Shown: piece after piece, positions 35,716 to 43,801 of the stretch
Numbering within the stretch: the first letter of the stretch is position 1
Layout of the letters: each line of letters opens with the position of its first letter
Source of the DNA: Candidatus Aminicenantota bacterium
GTDB lineage: Bacteria; Acidobacteriota; Aminicenantia; Aminicenantales; UBA4085
Assembly: GCA_003141555.1 (NCBI GenBank)
Contig: PLMN01000028.1
Location: forward strand, 66,785-130,784
Reading direction: 5' to 3'
DNA: 64,000 nucleotides
Notes under the pieces: model-generated
Database searches by the model: none
Told to the model about the DNA's origin: nothing
The model's input: only the letters and a program-made list of their open reading frames with translations
Translations under genes and position numbers: made by a program

Positions 35716-36011
35716 TGGATAAAGACCTCGATATGGGAGAAGCTGAAGTCCTCTTTTCTCTCGATCCTGATAATCGAGTGCTCGATGCCGTCAATCATGA
35801 CTCGGTCCTCATGCGTAATCTGCGAAACAGACGGATGGAGATAGACCACAGCAGCGGCGGTCACCTGCTCCCCCCTAGCGTTTCGGACGAGGCGGGAGCC
35901 CCATTCGACTTTTGCCATGACGGGTAGGCTATTCCAGGCGGGCTCCTGCCACTCGTCCCGGCCCGAGAGGATTCTGAGCGTGACCGGATCTATCATATAG
36001 GCTCGTATCAT
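35712..36011 (-). CDS. Head-tail joining (stopper-like) protein, 99 aa
   Basis: This small beta-rich protein (GRDEWQEPAWNSLPVMAKVEWGSRLVRNARGEQVTA, then ITHEDRVMIDGIEHSIIRIERKED) matches the pattern of phage head closure or stopper proteins. The ATG at 36011 gives an ATGA overlap with the previous gene and is preferred over a start four codons upstream. Confidence 0.65.
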   Translation of the reverse strand: MIRAYMIDPVTLRILSGRDEWQEPAWNSLPVMAKVEWGSRLVRNARGEQVTAAAVVYLHPSVSQITHEDRVMIDGIEHSIIRIERKEDFSFSHIEVFIQ

Positions 36012-36907
36012 GCCGAGCTCCACCGAAGCGAGTTTTCGCTCACGGGGTTGAGATTATGTTCACAATTGGGGTGAGTCGGAGGTTCGGCTTCGGGGGGGAG
36101 CTCGTCGTAGTCCGGACTTTCGCCGGAAAGCGAATATATCTCCCCCTCGTATTGGGCGCATTCCGCGCAGGGGCTGTCATGCTGGGAGTACTGGACGAGG
36201 TCGTTGTCGTATTCCCGGCAGAGCTCCTTCGTAGCGTCCGTCTGCGCCTCTCTCATCGTGGTCCGTGCCACAAGCTCCGAATAGGCCTTCAGGTTGTAGT
36301 TTCGGCCGTTGATTTCGATAAACGAAGTTTCCCCCAATATTCCCATGAGCCGGTCCAGGATCATTCGGCCGACGCCTTGGGCGGGAACGTGTTCCGCGGC
36401 GCCCCGGGCAATGACGGCGTCAACGAGCTTGCGGGCTTCGGCCGACGTGAAGGCCTCGATCGCCGCCTCCTCGCGATAGACGTCGAGTTTTTCCCGAGCA
36501 TGCGCCAGGGCCGATAGATATTTGCCTGCAGTAGCCAGGATCGTCGCGTTCGCGTCCAGGAAATACCGAGCCGCCGCCCGAGCCCTTTTATCAATCGCTT
36601 GAGAATGTCGGGCCTGGTCGTATTTCCGTGAAGGCTTCGCGCCGATGGCTTCAAGCTTCACCCGGGTGACACCCTTGCTCTCTATATAGGCTGTTTTGAT
36701 CGAGGCCGCGGCCCAGTTCACGGCCTCTGCATCCAGGCCTCTGACAATCGAGCGGATCCGGTGCGTGGCCACGGTTGCCGCCGTGGGGTGATAGTTCTCC
36801 GGGTGAAGCTCCCGGAGAATGGCCATGATGCGTGAGGCGGATTCCGCATATGTGGCGCCAATCTCCTGAATCAGGCGCTCGATCGGAATGCTTGGGAGCC
36901 GCGGCAT
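36008..36907 (-). CDS. Minor head protein, Mu gpF / SPP1 gp7-like
   Basis: The C-terminal third has the signature of this family: RTTMREAQTDATKELCREYDND, then DSPCAECAQYEGEIYSLSGESPDYDELP and finally PTHPNCEHNLNPV with the cysteine-histidine set. The N-terminus is helical. These proteins bind the portal and are needed for head morphogenesis and DNA entry. The protein is complete at 299 aa. Confidence 0.8.
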   Translation of the reverse strand: MPRLPSIPIERLIQEIGATYAESASRIMAILRELHPENYHPTAATVATHRIRSIVRGLDAEAVNWAAASIKTAYIESKGVTRVKLEAIGAKPSRKYDQARHSQAIDKRARAAARYFLDANATILATAGKYLSALAHAREKLDVYREEAAIEAFTSAEARKLVDAVIARGAAEHVPAQGVGRMILDRLMGILGETSFIEINGRNYNLKAYSELVARTTMREAQTDATKELCREYDNDLVQYSQHDSPCAECAQYEGEIYSLSGESPDYDELPPEAEPPTHPNCEHNLNPVSENSLRWSSA

Positions 36908-36910
36908 GTC

Positions 36911-37396
36911 TTAATAGTCCAGATCGTCCCGGCCGACGACGTTTTCTCCAACTCTTTCGTCCTCTCCACGGTCAAGGTCAGCTGCGAAGAACGGCTGGGC
37001 GGCCACAAAGAACTCATTAAGGATGTCTCGGACGGTTTGCGGGATGGGAACCGTGGCCAAACGGTCAGCCTGGTATCGCTCTTTGACGATTCCGGCATCT
37101 GCGACGCCCTGGGCCTGTAGCCCCTTGCGGCGATCCTCGTCCTGAATATGCTGCGCGAGATAGTACGCCATTTCGCATTGGGCGATAGTCAGCTTCTCCA
37201 GCTGAACTGTCGAGGGCACGGTCGGAATCTCAAAGTCGGAGCAAAGCCGGAGCCGGTTGTAGGCTTGCCTCAGAACGGCCGTCTTCTCATCCCGCCCCCC
37301 GGACGACGCCGTCAACGAATCCCAGTAGGCTGAGTCCAGGCGCTCGTCCTTAAAATAGGCCTCTGCTGCGGCTAAATCGGTGATCCAGCCTATCAT
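36911..37396 (-). CDS. Head-tail adaptor, 161 aa
   Basis: The protein begins with a helical part (MIGWITDLAAAEAYFKDERLDSAYWD) and AVLRQAYNRLRL, as in gp6/gp15-type adaptors that extend the portal. It stands three bases before the minor head gene. The match is modest and rests partly on order. Confidence 0.6.
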   Translation of the reverse strand: MIGWITDLAAAEAYFKDERLDSAYWDSLTASSGGRDEKTAVLRQAYNRLRLCSDFEIPTVPSTVQLEKLTIAQCEMAYYLAQHIQDEDRRKGLQAQGVADAGIVKERYQADRLATVPIPQTVRDILNEFFVAAQPFFAADLDRGEDERVGENVVGRDDLDY

Positions 37397-37463
37397 TTGC
37401 GGCCCTCCTGGCGAAAAGCGCCCTGATAAGCGTCAGGACGCGTTGGCGCCCTATACCGCGCGG

Positions 37464-38039
37464 CTATTTCGGCCACTTAATTTCCTCCACTGTCACAAAG
37501 GCGTCCCCGCGGCAGGCGGCCAGGGCTGCTAACCGAGCCGGATCCGGCCGGTGCATGACGATCGGGGTTATCCCCCCGGGGCCCATGCTCTTGGCTACGG
37601 TGGCGTCATGCTTCCGGGTGTCCCAGTCAAAGCCGCCCCAGATTCGCTCGTAGGGCATGGGGTTCACGGCGTTCAGGGTCCGGAGGCTGGTAAAGAAGGG
37701 AAGCAGCTTCGTATGGCTCGCTTCGGTCCAATGCCCAAAGGGATATGCGAAATGCATCGGATTAAAGCCGTGCCGATACATAGCCTCAATGCCGGGCACA
37801 ATCTCAACTTGAATATAGGCCTCAAGGTCCGTGGCCTTGCTGGCGTTCAAGTGACGGAAGCCGTGGAATTGGATTGAGTGCCCGGCGTCCTGAAGCTCAT
37901 GCAGCTGGGCCCAGCCGTCCGCGGTGATGCTCTCTTGGTTTGAAACGTAGAACGTGGCCCGGATCGCCAGCCGCTTCATGTCGGGAATGATCCCCGCCCA
38001 TTCCGTCGGCCGGCAATCGTCGAAGGTGAGGAGGATCAT
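37464..38039 (-). CDS. Polysaccharide deacetylase (NodB-type)
   Basis: The 191-aa protein begins ILLTFDDCRPTEW, where TFDD supplies catalytic base and metal ligand, and has FHGFRHLN with two metal-binding histidines; HFAYPFGHW matches motif 3. It should remove N-acetyl groups from a sugar polymer. The ATG at 38039 overlaps the preceding gene (ATGA) and excludes a long upstream shadow. It is the last gene of a four-gene sugar cassette inserted between capsid and connector genes. Confidence 0.82.
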   Translation of the reverse strand: MILLTFDDCRPTEWAGIIPDMKRLAIRATFYVSNQESITADGWAQLHELQDAGHSIQFHGFRHLNASKATDLEAYIQVEIVPGIEAMYRHGFNPMHFAYPFGHWTEASHTKLLPFFTSLRTLNAVNPMPYERIWGGFDWDTRKHDATVAKSMGPGGITPIVMHRPDPARLAALAACRGDAFVTVEEIKWPK

Positions 38040-38848
38040 TCGACCCCCAAAACGAGGCAAAGTTGGATCCATTCGGCCAGTTTTGCCGGCATGAGATATC
38101 GCTTGAACTGTTCCCGGGCGCTCCGGCCGATAGCCTGAGCAGTCTGGGGATTCTTCCGGACGTATTCGATCGCTTTCGGCAGGTCTGAGAAGTCGGGCCG
38201 GCACGTCAGGTAATCGATACCCGGACGTAATGTCTTCCACCAAAGAAGGGTGATGTCGAGGACCGGAGAGATCGTGCAGACCCCGAGCGCCATGAGTTGA
38301 AGCTGGCCGCGGTCCAGGATGTCAGGACGCGCCCCGGGGACACAGACGGCGACAAGGCAATCCCCTCCCCGATGCCAGAATCCAGTTTGGTCCGTAATCT
38401 CTGTATCAACGTCCGCGCCATATTTGTCCCGGAGCATCGCTTGGACCGCTTCACGGCGATCTTTGGCCGCTCCGCCCGGGCGCTGCGCGTTCAGGATCCA
38501 CCGTGACGCCGCCGGCTGGTAGTTGAGGGGGTTCACCGCGCCCCATTCGAAAAAGCTGATCGGAGAGAAGGGAAAGACATTCGGAAGGTCTCCATGCAGC
38601 TCTCGCGAGTAGTGGAACTTGAATATCGGGAGGCCCAGCTCAATGGCCCCGACCTTGTGGTGATCGGAGTAGTCTACGATGGCTGCCCGGCCGTCGATCA
38701 CTGTTTCAAACGAAACCTCGAAATCCCGCAGGCCGGCCCCAGTCTCGACTTTCGCCCCGGCCGCTTGCATTGCCAGGGCGAAAAAGCGGTAGTGCGTCTC
38801 ATAGTATCGCTGGCCGTTATTAGCGGGGATGAGGACGTTCTGGATCAC
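38036..38848 (-). CDS. Glycosyltransferase-like protein, 270 aa
   Basis: The sequence has the GT-B look: an N-terminal VLIPANNGQRYYETHYRFFALAMQAAGAKVE, then ALGVCTISPVL and a late helix with DLPKAIEYVRKNPQTAQAIGRSAREQFKRYL, the usual end of family 1/4 glycosyltransferases. The GTG at 38848 gives a four-base overlap with the preceding gene. The donor and acceptor are unknown. It belongs to the glycan cassette. Confidence 0.65.
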   Translation of the reverse strand: MIQNVLIPANNGQRYYETHYRFFALAMQAAGAKVETGAGLRDFEVSFETVIDGRAAIVDYSDHHKVGAIELGLPIFKFHYSRELHGDLPNVFPFSPISFFEWGAVNPLNYQPAASRWILNAQRPGGAAKDRREAVQAMLRDKYGADVDTEITDQTGFWHRGGDCLVAVCVPGARPDILDRGQLQLMALGVCTISPVLDITLLWWKTLRPGIDYLTCRPDFSDLPKAIEYVRKNPQTAQAIGRSAREQFKRYLMPAKLAEWIQLCLVLGVE

Positions 38849-39396
38849 CGGACCACCTCTATCTGGCCGGGATGAAACCACGGCGCCGGATTCACCTTGT
38901 TCGAGAGCAGGGCGACTTCCAGGATCTCAAGCGTCCCGGGCGTTTCCGGATAGCGACGGCCTAGGATAACGACGTGCTGGAAATAGGCTTTCATGTCACG
39001 CCAGCGGCAGCCCTTGGCCGCGGCCTTTGCGGAGTCGTGAACGACAATGACGCCGATATCGGCTTTGGCCATGCGCTTGGCGTTCTCGAAACGGTCCGCG
39101 ATGTCCTGTTCGTTGTCCATGAGGCACATCCCCCAGCTTCCATTGAACGGAACCCGCGGCCATTCGTCGAAGGGGATCTCCAGGACATTTCCGAAACAAT
39201 GACGGAAGCGGGCCGCCCAGTTGAGGTCGGAGACGATGTTGGTCATCTGCCGGCCCTGGGCCTTGCCGATCCTGGCGAGGACGGGAGTCGAATAATCCCC
39301 GCATCCAAGCTCTAGGATCCCGCTCCCGGGCCAGAGCCGCCCTGTCTCCAGGGCCACGGCCACGGTAGCCTCGAGATGAGTTGCGATTCCGTCCAT
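38845..39396 (-). CDS. SAM-methyltransferase-like protein, 183 aa
   Basis: Motif I reads GILELGCGDYSTPVLARIG, as in Rossmann methyltransferases, and IVSDLNWAARF may be the acidic strand 2. A later segment ADIGVIVVHDSAKAAAK fits strand 5. The ATG at 39396 follows the previous stop immediately. It may methylate a sugar, given its neighbours, or prepare an aminosugar donor; the substrate is not evident. Confidence 0.65.
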   Translation of the reverse strand: MDGIATHLEATVAVALETGRLWPGSGILELGCGDYSTPVLARIGKAQGRQMTNIVSDLNWAARFRHCFGNVLEIPFDEWPRVPFNGSWGMCLMDNEQDIADRFENAKRMAKADIGVIVVHDSAKAAAKGCRWRDMKAYFQHVVILGRRYPETPGTLEILEVALLSNKVNPAPWFHPGQIEVVR

Positions 39397-39397
39397 G

Positions 39398-40780
39398 CTA
39401 TTCCTTAGCCCGGCGGCTGGCCTGGTAGTGTTCAATGACGGGCTGCCCAGCTGACTTCATGGCGTCGAAGATTTGGCAGTACTGGGGCGGAAATTCCTTG
39501 ATCGTCCCATCCCAGCCGGCCAAGGTGACAATGCGTTCGAGGTTCCTTTGTTCCCACTGGTCCGGGCGGCTTTCGTTTTCGCGGATCCACATGCGCAGTA
39601 GGTCGCGCGATTCCTCCGATTGGGAGAAATAAGCCGTACCGCTTAAAAGCTCCCGGCCCTTGTCCCGCGCGTGACTGGGGAAGAGAGCATAATCGCGCCA
39701 GCAGAGCCCGACGTCCTCGCCGATGTTTTCAAGTTCCCATGGCTGAGCCTGGAACTCCGCGTCGGCATCGACGAACAGAACGCCGCGACCCGGGTGTTTG
39801 TCCAGCATGGCTAAGATGAAGGCCGCTTTTCGCCGCGTGTTCGCCTGCCAACTCCCCAGGTCATCAACGGCCTGGACATCATGCTCGAGGTTGAACCGCC
39901 GGCAGGACTGGATCAGGCGCCGGGCCTCATCCTCGTAAATCCCAGGAGTGAAGTAGGAAACGACGACCGGGCGCCGGATCTCTGGGATCCCGCCGGCGTC
40001 GCCGAATTCAAAGCAACGGAGGCCGGAATCAGGGTTGAAGTTGATTACCCGGCTTCCGGCCGCGGCGATATGCTCCGCCTGGGCTTCAAATTCCTTGGCG
40101 TAGGACCTCACGACCTCGGAAGGCTGGGTCGCCGGATACCCGCCGTGATAGTGCGTCGTGCCGGCACCGGAATAGCCCATGTCGAATCCCAGAAGGTAGA
40201 TCGGGGAGGCGCCCAGGCAAACCGCTAGGTTGAGTGCGGCATATCCGGAATTGTTCCCGTGACATAGGCCGTCGGGCAAGGACGCCGTAAGCCCATGCAG
40301 CCCGGCGCTGTGAATCGTGAAGACGCCTTCGTACGGATGCCCGAAGGTATCCAGCCAGACCTTCGCGCCGGCAAACTCGTTGAACCTGATCCGTGTTTCG
40401 GGTCCCAGCGCTCCCGTGACAATCCAATCGTAGAAGCGCGAGTCCATGGAGAACATGATCTGCGCGTCCACGTTCTCGAAGGCGCGGTTGACGGCGATGA
40501 CGGCTTCGCCTCGCAGCCGCGAGAAATCAAAGCCGCGCAAACTGGGGCCTCCGCCGACGATGAAAGCCCGGTGCCCGCGCCAGGCGCCGTCCGGGAAAAG
40601 GTCCGTGAACATCTTGCCTTCAAACGCTTTGTCCCGAGCCGGAGCCTCATAGCGCACAGCGCCGCGTTTCAACCGCCGGAGCTCATCCCAGGTCAGCTTG
40701 ACGGACGGGGCCACCTTGGCCCGCCTCGCGGCCATGATCTCGGCCACGCGTCGGTCCCGCATCATCAGGATTTCAGTCAT
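39398..40780 (-). CDS. DUF115-like domain fused to a nucleotide-sugar transferase domain
   Basis: The first half (HRAFIVGGGPSLRGFDFSRLRGEAVIAVNRAFENV, then FSMDSRFYDW, LLGFDMGYSG) resembles the DUF115/MptE-like fold. The second half, from about residue 270, resembles a GT-A glycosyltransferase: VVVSYFTPGIYEDEARRL, then GVLFVDADAEFQAQPW with a DxD metal motif. The 460-aa fusion would add sugars to protein or glycan. It starts the cassette after the capsid gene, with a strong GC hairpin in between. Confidence 0.68.
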   Translation of the reverse strand: MTEILMMRDRRVAEIMAARRAKVAPSVKLTWDELRRLKRGAVRYEAPARDKAFEGKMFTDLFPDGAWRGHRAFIVGGGPSLRGFDFSRLRGEAVIAVNRAFENVDAQIMFSMDSRFYDWIVTGALGPETRIRFNEFAGAKVWLDTFGHPYEGVFTIHSAGLHGLTASLPDGLCHGNNSGYAALNLAVCLGASPIYLLGFDMGYSGAGTTHYHGGYPATQPSEVVRSYAKEFEAQAEHIAAAGSRVINFNPDSGLRCFEFGDAGGIPEIRRPVVVSYFTPGIYEDEARRLIQSCRRFNLEHDVQAVDDLGSWQANTRRKAAFILAMLDKHPGRGVLFVDADAEFQAQPWELENIGEDVGLCWRDYALFPSHARDKGRELLSGTAYFSQSEESRDLLRMWIRENESRPDQWEQRNLERIVTLAGWDGTIKEFPPQYCQIFDAMKSAGQPVIEHYQASRRAKE

Positions 40781-40795
40781 GGTTGCCTTAAATCA

Positions 40796-40822
40796 GGGGG
40801 AGGCCCTTTCGGACCTCCCCCC
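40796..40822 (-). terminator. GC-rich stem-loop after the capsid gene
   Basis: On the reverse strand GGGGGAGGTCC pairs with GGGCCTCCCCC around a GAAA loop, directly downstream of the capsid stop. There is no U-tract, so it may stabilise the capsid mRNA end or reduce read-through into the sugar cassette instead of terminating fully. Confidence 0.5.
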
Positions 40823-40858
40823 TTCCACTAGAATTGAGCCCGGGTAGGGCGAGGGGAC

Positions 40859-41860
40859 TCAGCTGATCGCGCAGCGGCAGAACTGGTCCTGGTCGCCGAT
40901 CGCGCCGCCGTAGCGCATCCAGCCGACGGCGATGTCCGAATAGCTCTCCTCGTCGAACTTGTTGAAGATCGTGAGGTTCATCCGGTTGCCGCCCTTGGCC
41001 TTGATCTTGGGGATGGCCACGTAGTAGACGTTCGTGGTCGCCAGCATGGTCGTCGGGACCAGCCGGAACTTGTAGATGACCTGGGACGGAGAGCCGCCAA
41101 ACCCCTGGAGGGCCAGTCCGAGCGCCTTGTTGAGTCGTCCGACGAGCTGGAGCGGGGCCAGGACGACAAACGAGGCGTTGCCGGGAGTGATCCCGTAGCC
41201 TTTGTCCTTGGTCGCGAGGAGGATCGTCTGGGCGGCCGTGTTGAGCGTCTGGACATCCCGGTTCGCGGTGTAGGTCGCGTCTGAGGTGGCCAGGGCCGCA
41301 GGATCCGGGAGCTGCCAGGCCACATTCTGGCCGGCGCCGATGGCTTCGATCAGGGCGTAGAAGGCCGCGGCCTTGTTCTCGTAGGCCTTGTTGACGAAAG
41401 CCTTGGCGTTGTCCTCGAACGTCCAATATTCCTCGTCATCGATGAGGGTCCGGTGCCAGCCGAGCCCGCCGCCGTAGAGGTCGAAAATGACGGTCGTCTT
41501 GGCGCCGGCCATTTTGAAGATCTGGGCTTTCTCCCCGAGAGGGACCTTGGCGAAGGTCAAACCGTCCTCCACGTCCAAGAGCTCGAAGCCGTTGCGGCGG
41601 GAGCCCGTGAAGTCACGGATGTCGAAGATCTCCTCGTAGCCCGTGTCGTAGGCCGGAGAGGCGTTGTACTTCTCGATGAGCGGCAGGATCGAGGTCGGGA
41701 AATCGCTCGGCGATCCAAAGGCCTGAAGCTGGGCGGCGTATTTCTTGACGCGATCCTGGTAGCCCTTGCCGGAGGCGAAGTAGTTGAGGGCGGCGAAGAT
41801 CTTGTCCCGCCCGACCGGGGTGGAGAAATCGAGTTTGCTGATGTCGCTGAAAATTCTCAT
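40859..41860 (-). CDS. Major capsid protein, 333 aa
   Basis: The gene follows the decoration protein gene and is the size of HK97-fold capsid subunits, near the Mu gpT-like type. Visible features are a long N-terminal helix region, LLDVEDGLTFAKVPLGEKAQIFKM and a C-terminal beta region (VIYKFRLVPTTMLATTNVYYVAIPK). It forms the icosahedral shell. The gene ends before a strong GC hairpin. Confidence 0.8.
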   Translation of the reverse strand: MRIFSDISKLDFSTPVGRDKIFAALNYFASGKGYQDRVKKYAAQLQAFGSPSDFPTSILPLIEKYNASPAYDTGYEEIFDIRDFTGSRRNGFELLDVEDGLTFAKVPLGEKAQIFKMAGAKTTVIFDLYGGGLGWHRTLIDDEEYWTFEDNAKAFVNKAYENKAAAFYALIEAIGAGQNVAWQLPDPAALATSDATYTANRDVQTLNTAAQTILLATKDKGYGITPGNASFVVLAPLQLVGRLNKALGLALQGFGGSPSQVIYKFRLVPTTMLATTNVYYVAIPKIKAKGGNRMNLTIFNKFDEESYSDIAVGWMRYGGAIGDQDQFCRCAIS

Positions 41861-41875
41861 GGTTATGTCTCCCGC

Positions 41876-42229
41876 TTAGGCCACGGCTAGGCCGTTGAAC
41901 GCCACGAGGATCGTAGTGTCGTTCGCGCCGGCGGCTTCGAGGGCTCGCCCGCAGAGGGTTCCGGAAATCCCGGTCAGCTTCCCCGTTCCGGCGTCATAGT
42001 AGACCTTGGCGCCTTGATCGATCGCCTCGCCGGACCCGGACTTCTTGGGCATCAGCGCCTTGTCGATCTGGGTGATGAAAGCGACGGCCTCGCCGCTCTT
42101 GCCGCCGATCTCGTAAAAGCCGACCGTGTCCTGGATCAGTTCCAGGGTCAGGTTGTCCTTCGTCCCGCCGAGAGTGACCGTCATGGACTGGTATTTCGAG
42201 GATCGCATTTGGATCCCGGTAATGCTCAT
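41876..42229 (-). CDS. Head decoration / DUF2190-like protein
   Basis: The 117-aa protein has the typical repetitive small-strand pattern (AIDQGAKVYYDAGTGKLTGIS, then GRALEAAGANDTTILVAFNG) of DUF2190-like capsid decoration proteins, which strengthen the shell. It is between the protease/scaffold and major capsid genes. GGAGGT stands upstream of the ATG. Confidence 0.7.
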   Translation of the reverse strand: MSITGIQMRSSKYQSMTVTLGGTKDNLTLELIQDTVGFYEIGGKSGEAVAFITQIDKALMPKKSGSGEAIDQGAKVYYDAGTGKLTGISGTLCGRALEAAGANDTTILVAFNGLAVA

Positions 42230-42262
42230 GGTGACCTCCTGTTGAGCAGGATCCCCAGGGTT

Positions 42263-43426
42263 TTAGTCCTGGGGAATCAAATCGTTGTTCTTGGGATCGA
42301 GGAGAGGGTTCCCGCCGCCTTCGTCCTTCTTGCCTTCTCCGTCCTTCGCGCCGGCCGCGGGTTTGCCGCCTTGCGGGGTGGTGTTCCCGCTGCTCTTTTG
42401 CGGCGCTCCGAACAGATCCGTGAACTCGCCGACCTGGGCATCCACGAATTTGTTGAGGTCGTCTTTGAGCTTGGCTTCCTCGGTCGGAGTGAAGGACTTG
42501 TCGAATTGCTTTCGGACGAACTTGACGAGCCTCTCGTCCTCTTTGAGCTTGGGGCGCTCGACGAGCACCGACTCGAACGATTCCCGAGCCTTGGTCTTGA
42601 GGGCGGCCTGGGCATGGGCCTGCAGCTGGTCTTGAAGAGTCTTCCGCTCCTCCTCCAGCTTCTTGATTTTTTCGTCGTACTCCACCTGGTTTCGCTTCCG
42701 GGCGTAGTACTCGTTGCCCTTTTCCTCTTTCACGTGCTCGACGATGAAAGGGTCTTCAACGAGAGCCTTGCCGTCGAATACTTCCGACGGCTTGAACTTC
42801 CCGTCACTGATGGCCTTTTTCAGGTCTTCCAGCGTCATTTCGACACCTCCTTGGGTGCGCTCGTTTCCAGCGAACGCCTGAAGCTGCGCGAGGAGCGTGG
42901 CTCCAGGGAACGCGGGTTTATCAATCGCGGAATTGCCGAGGGCAATCCCGGTGATCGCTTGGACATCGACGCCCTGGACATCGAACACCTGGGCGTTGTC
43001 GGGTACCGTGACCGTGGCCTCAATGGAGGCGACGTCGTAGGGGATCTCCTTGAAGGGGGGATAGATGTAGGTCAGGGCGACGGTTGAAAAGACGTCACCG
43101 ATTTTTCGCATGAGCTTTCCGACAACCTCACCGATGGGCGTCCGGTTGGTTTCGGTGTTGGCGCCGGCATGACCGTTATAGATCGGCGTGCCCAGCCCCA
43201 GTTTCGCCGTCAAGGCCTCAATGGCCGACTGGTACCACCGGGTCACGACGGGCCCGAGGCCCAGCTGGTTCGGGGTGGCGTCCCCTTCCTGACCGACGAT
43301 GAAGGCCATGAGTTTCGGGCAGGGATCCTCTTGCTTGATGTCTTTGATTGTCCGAGGCGAAACCATGCCCAGGATCTCGGATTCGGACATGGCGAGCAGC
43401 CTCGCAAGAATATTTGCGGTTTTCAT
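42263..43426 (-). CDS. Prohead protease-scaffold fusion, 387 aa
   Basis: The first 190 residues resemble a prohead protease (YNGHAGANTETNRTPIGEVVGK with a candidate catalytic histidine, then VASIEATVTVPD). From about 200 to 330 the sequence is charged and coiled (EYDEKIKKLEEERKTLQDQLQAHAQ), then a proline/glycine-rich tail, as expected of a scaffold. Fusion of both functions in one gene occurs in several phages. The gene lies between portal and capsid genes, the standard place. The catalytic set is inferred by pattern. Confidence 0.65.
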   Translation of the reverse strand: MKTANILARLLAMSESEILGMVSPRTIKDIKQEDPCPKLMAFIVGQEGDATPNQLGLGPVVTRWYQSAIEALTAKLGLGTPIYNGHAGANTETNRTPIGEVVGKLMRKIGDVFSTVALTYIYPPFKEIPYDVASIEATVTVPDNAQVFDVQGVDVQAITGIALGNSAIDKPAFPGATLLAQLQAFAGNERTQGGVEMTLEDLKKAISDGKFKPSEVFDGKALVEDPFIVEHVKEEKGNEYYARKRNQVEYDEKIKKLEEERKTLQDQLQAHAQAALKTKARESFESVLVERPKLKEDERLVKFVRKQFDKSFTPTEEAKLKDDLNKFVDAQVGEFTDLFGAPQKSSGNTTPQGGKPAAGAKDGEGKKDEGGGNPLLDPKNNDLIPQD

Positions 43427-43617
43427 CGCGCCCCCTCTGCCATGAAGTCGATCACCCGGGAGCGGCCGGCCTTGGACTTGATAAAGTCGCGCCAGACCTG
43501 TTTCCGCTCTGGCCTGGAAAAGCCGGCCGCGGTCATCGAGGCGTCAATCCTGGCCAGGAGCCGGATGGCCTGCCGGACCCGCCGCTTGAAGAGCTTTCGT
43601 CGCCACCAGCGTTTCAT
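43423..43617 (-). CDS. Small basic hypothetical protein, 64 aa
   Basis: The product MKRWWRRKLFKRRVRQAIRL... is highly basic at the N-terminus and helical. Its ATG at 43617 overlaps the previous stop (ATGA), and its own stop overlaps the protease/scaffold start, which supports it as real although short. Unknown function. Confidence 0.6.
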   Translation of the reverse strand: MKRWWRRKLFKRRVRQAIRLLARIDASMTAAGFSRPERKQVWRDFIKSKAGRSRVIDFMAEGAR

Positions 43618-43799
43618 GGCCGGACCTTTCTGCCTTTCTTCCGGGCATCCGGATCCGCCGGCTGGGCCTGTCCCCGGATCTGCTCGATGTTGCGAGTGGT
43701 GATCATCGGGCCGGCTGCCGGCTGCCGCTTCCCTGGCGCCGGGTAGGCTGGGCGCTGGGGCTCGACATCGTTGGTCGTGATCGGCTTGTTCTTTGGCAT
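43614..43799 (-). CDS. Small proline-rich hypothetical protein, 61 aa
   Basis: This short basic, proline-rich protein sits two bases after the portal stop and is coupled to the next small gene. No motif is visible. Confidence 0.5.
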   Translation of the reverse strand: MPKNKPITTNDVEPQRPAYPAPGKRQPAAGPMITTRNIEQIRGQAQPADPDARKKGRKVRP

Positions 43800-43801
43800 G
43801 G

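Noticed and set aside
42014-43087. Rightward 357-codon frame opposite the protease/scaffold gene
   Set aside because: It is the complement of a well-supported phage gene; leucine/valine-rich composition and absence of motifs mark it as a shadow.
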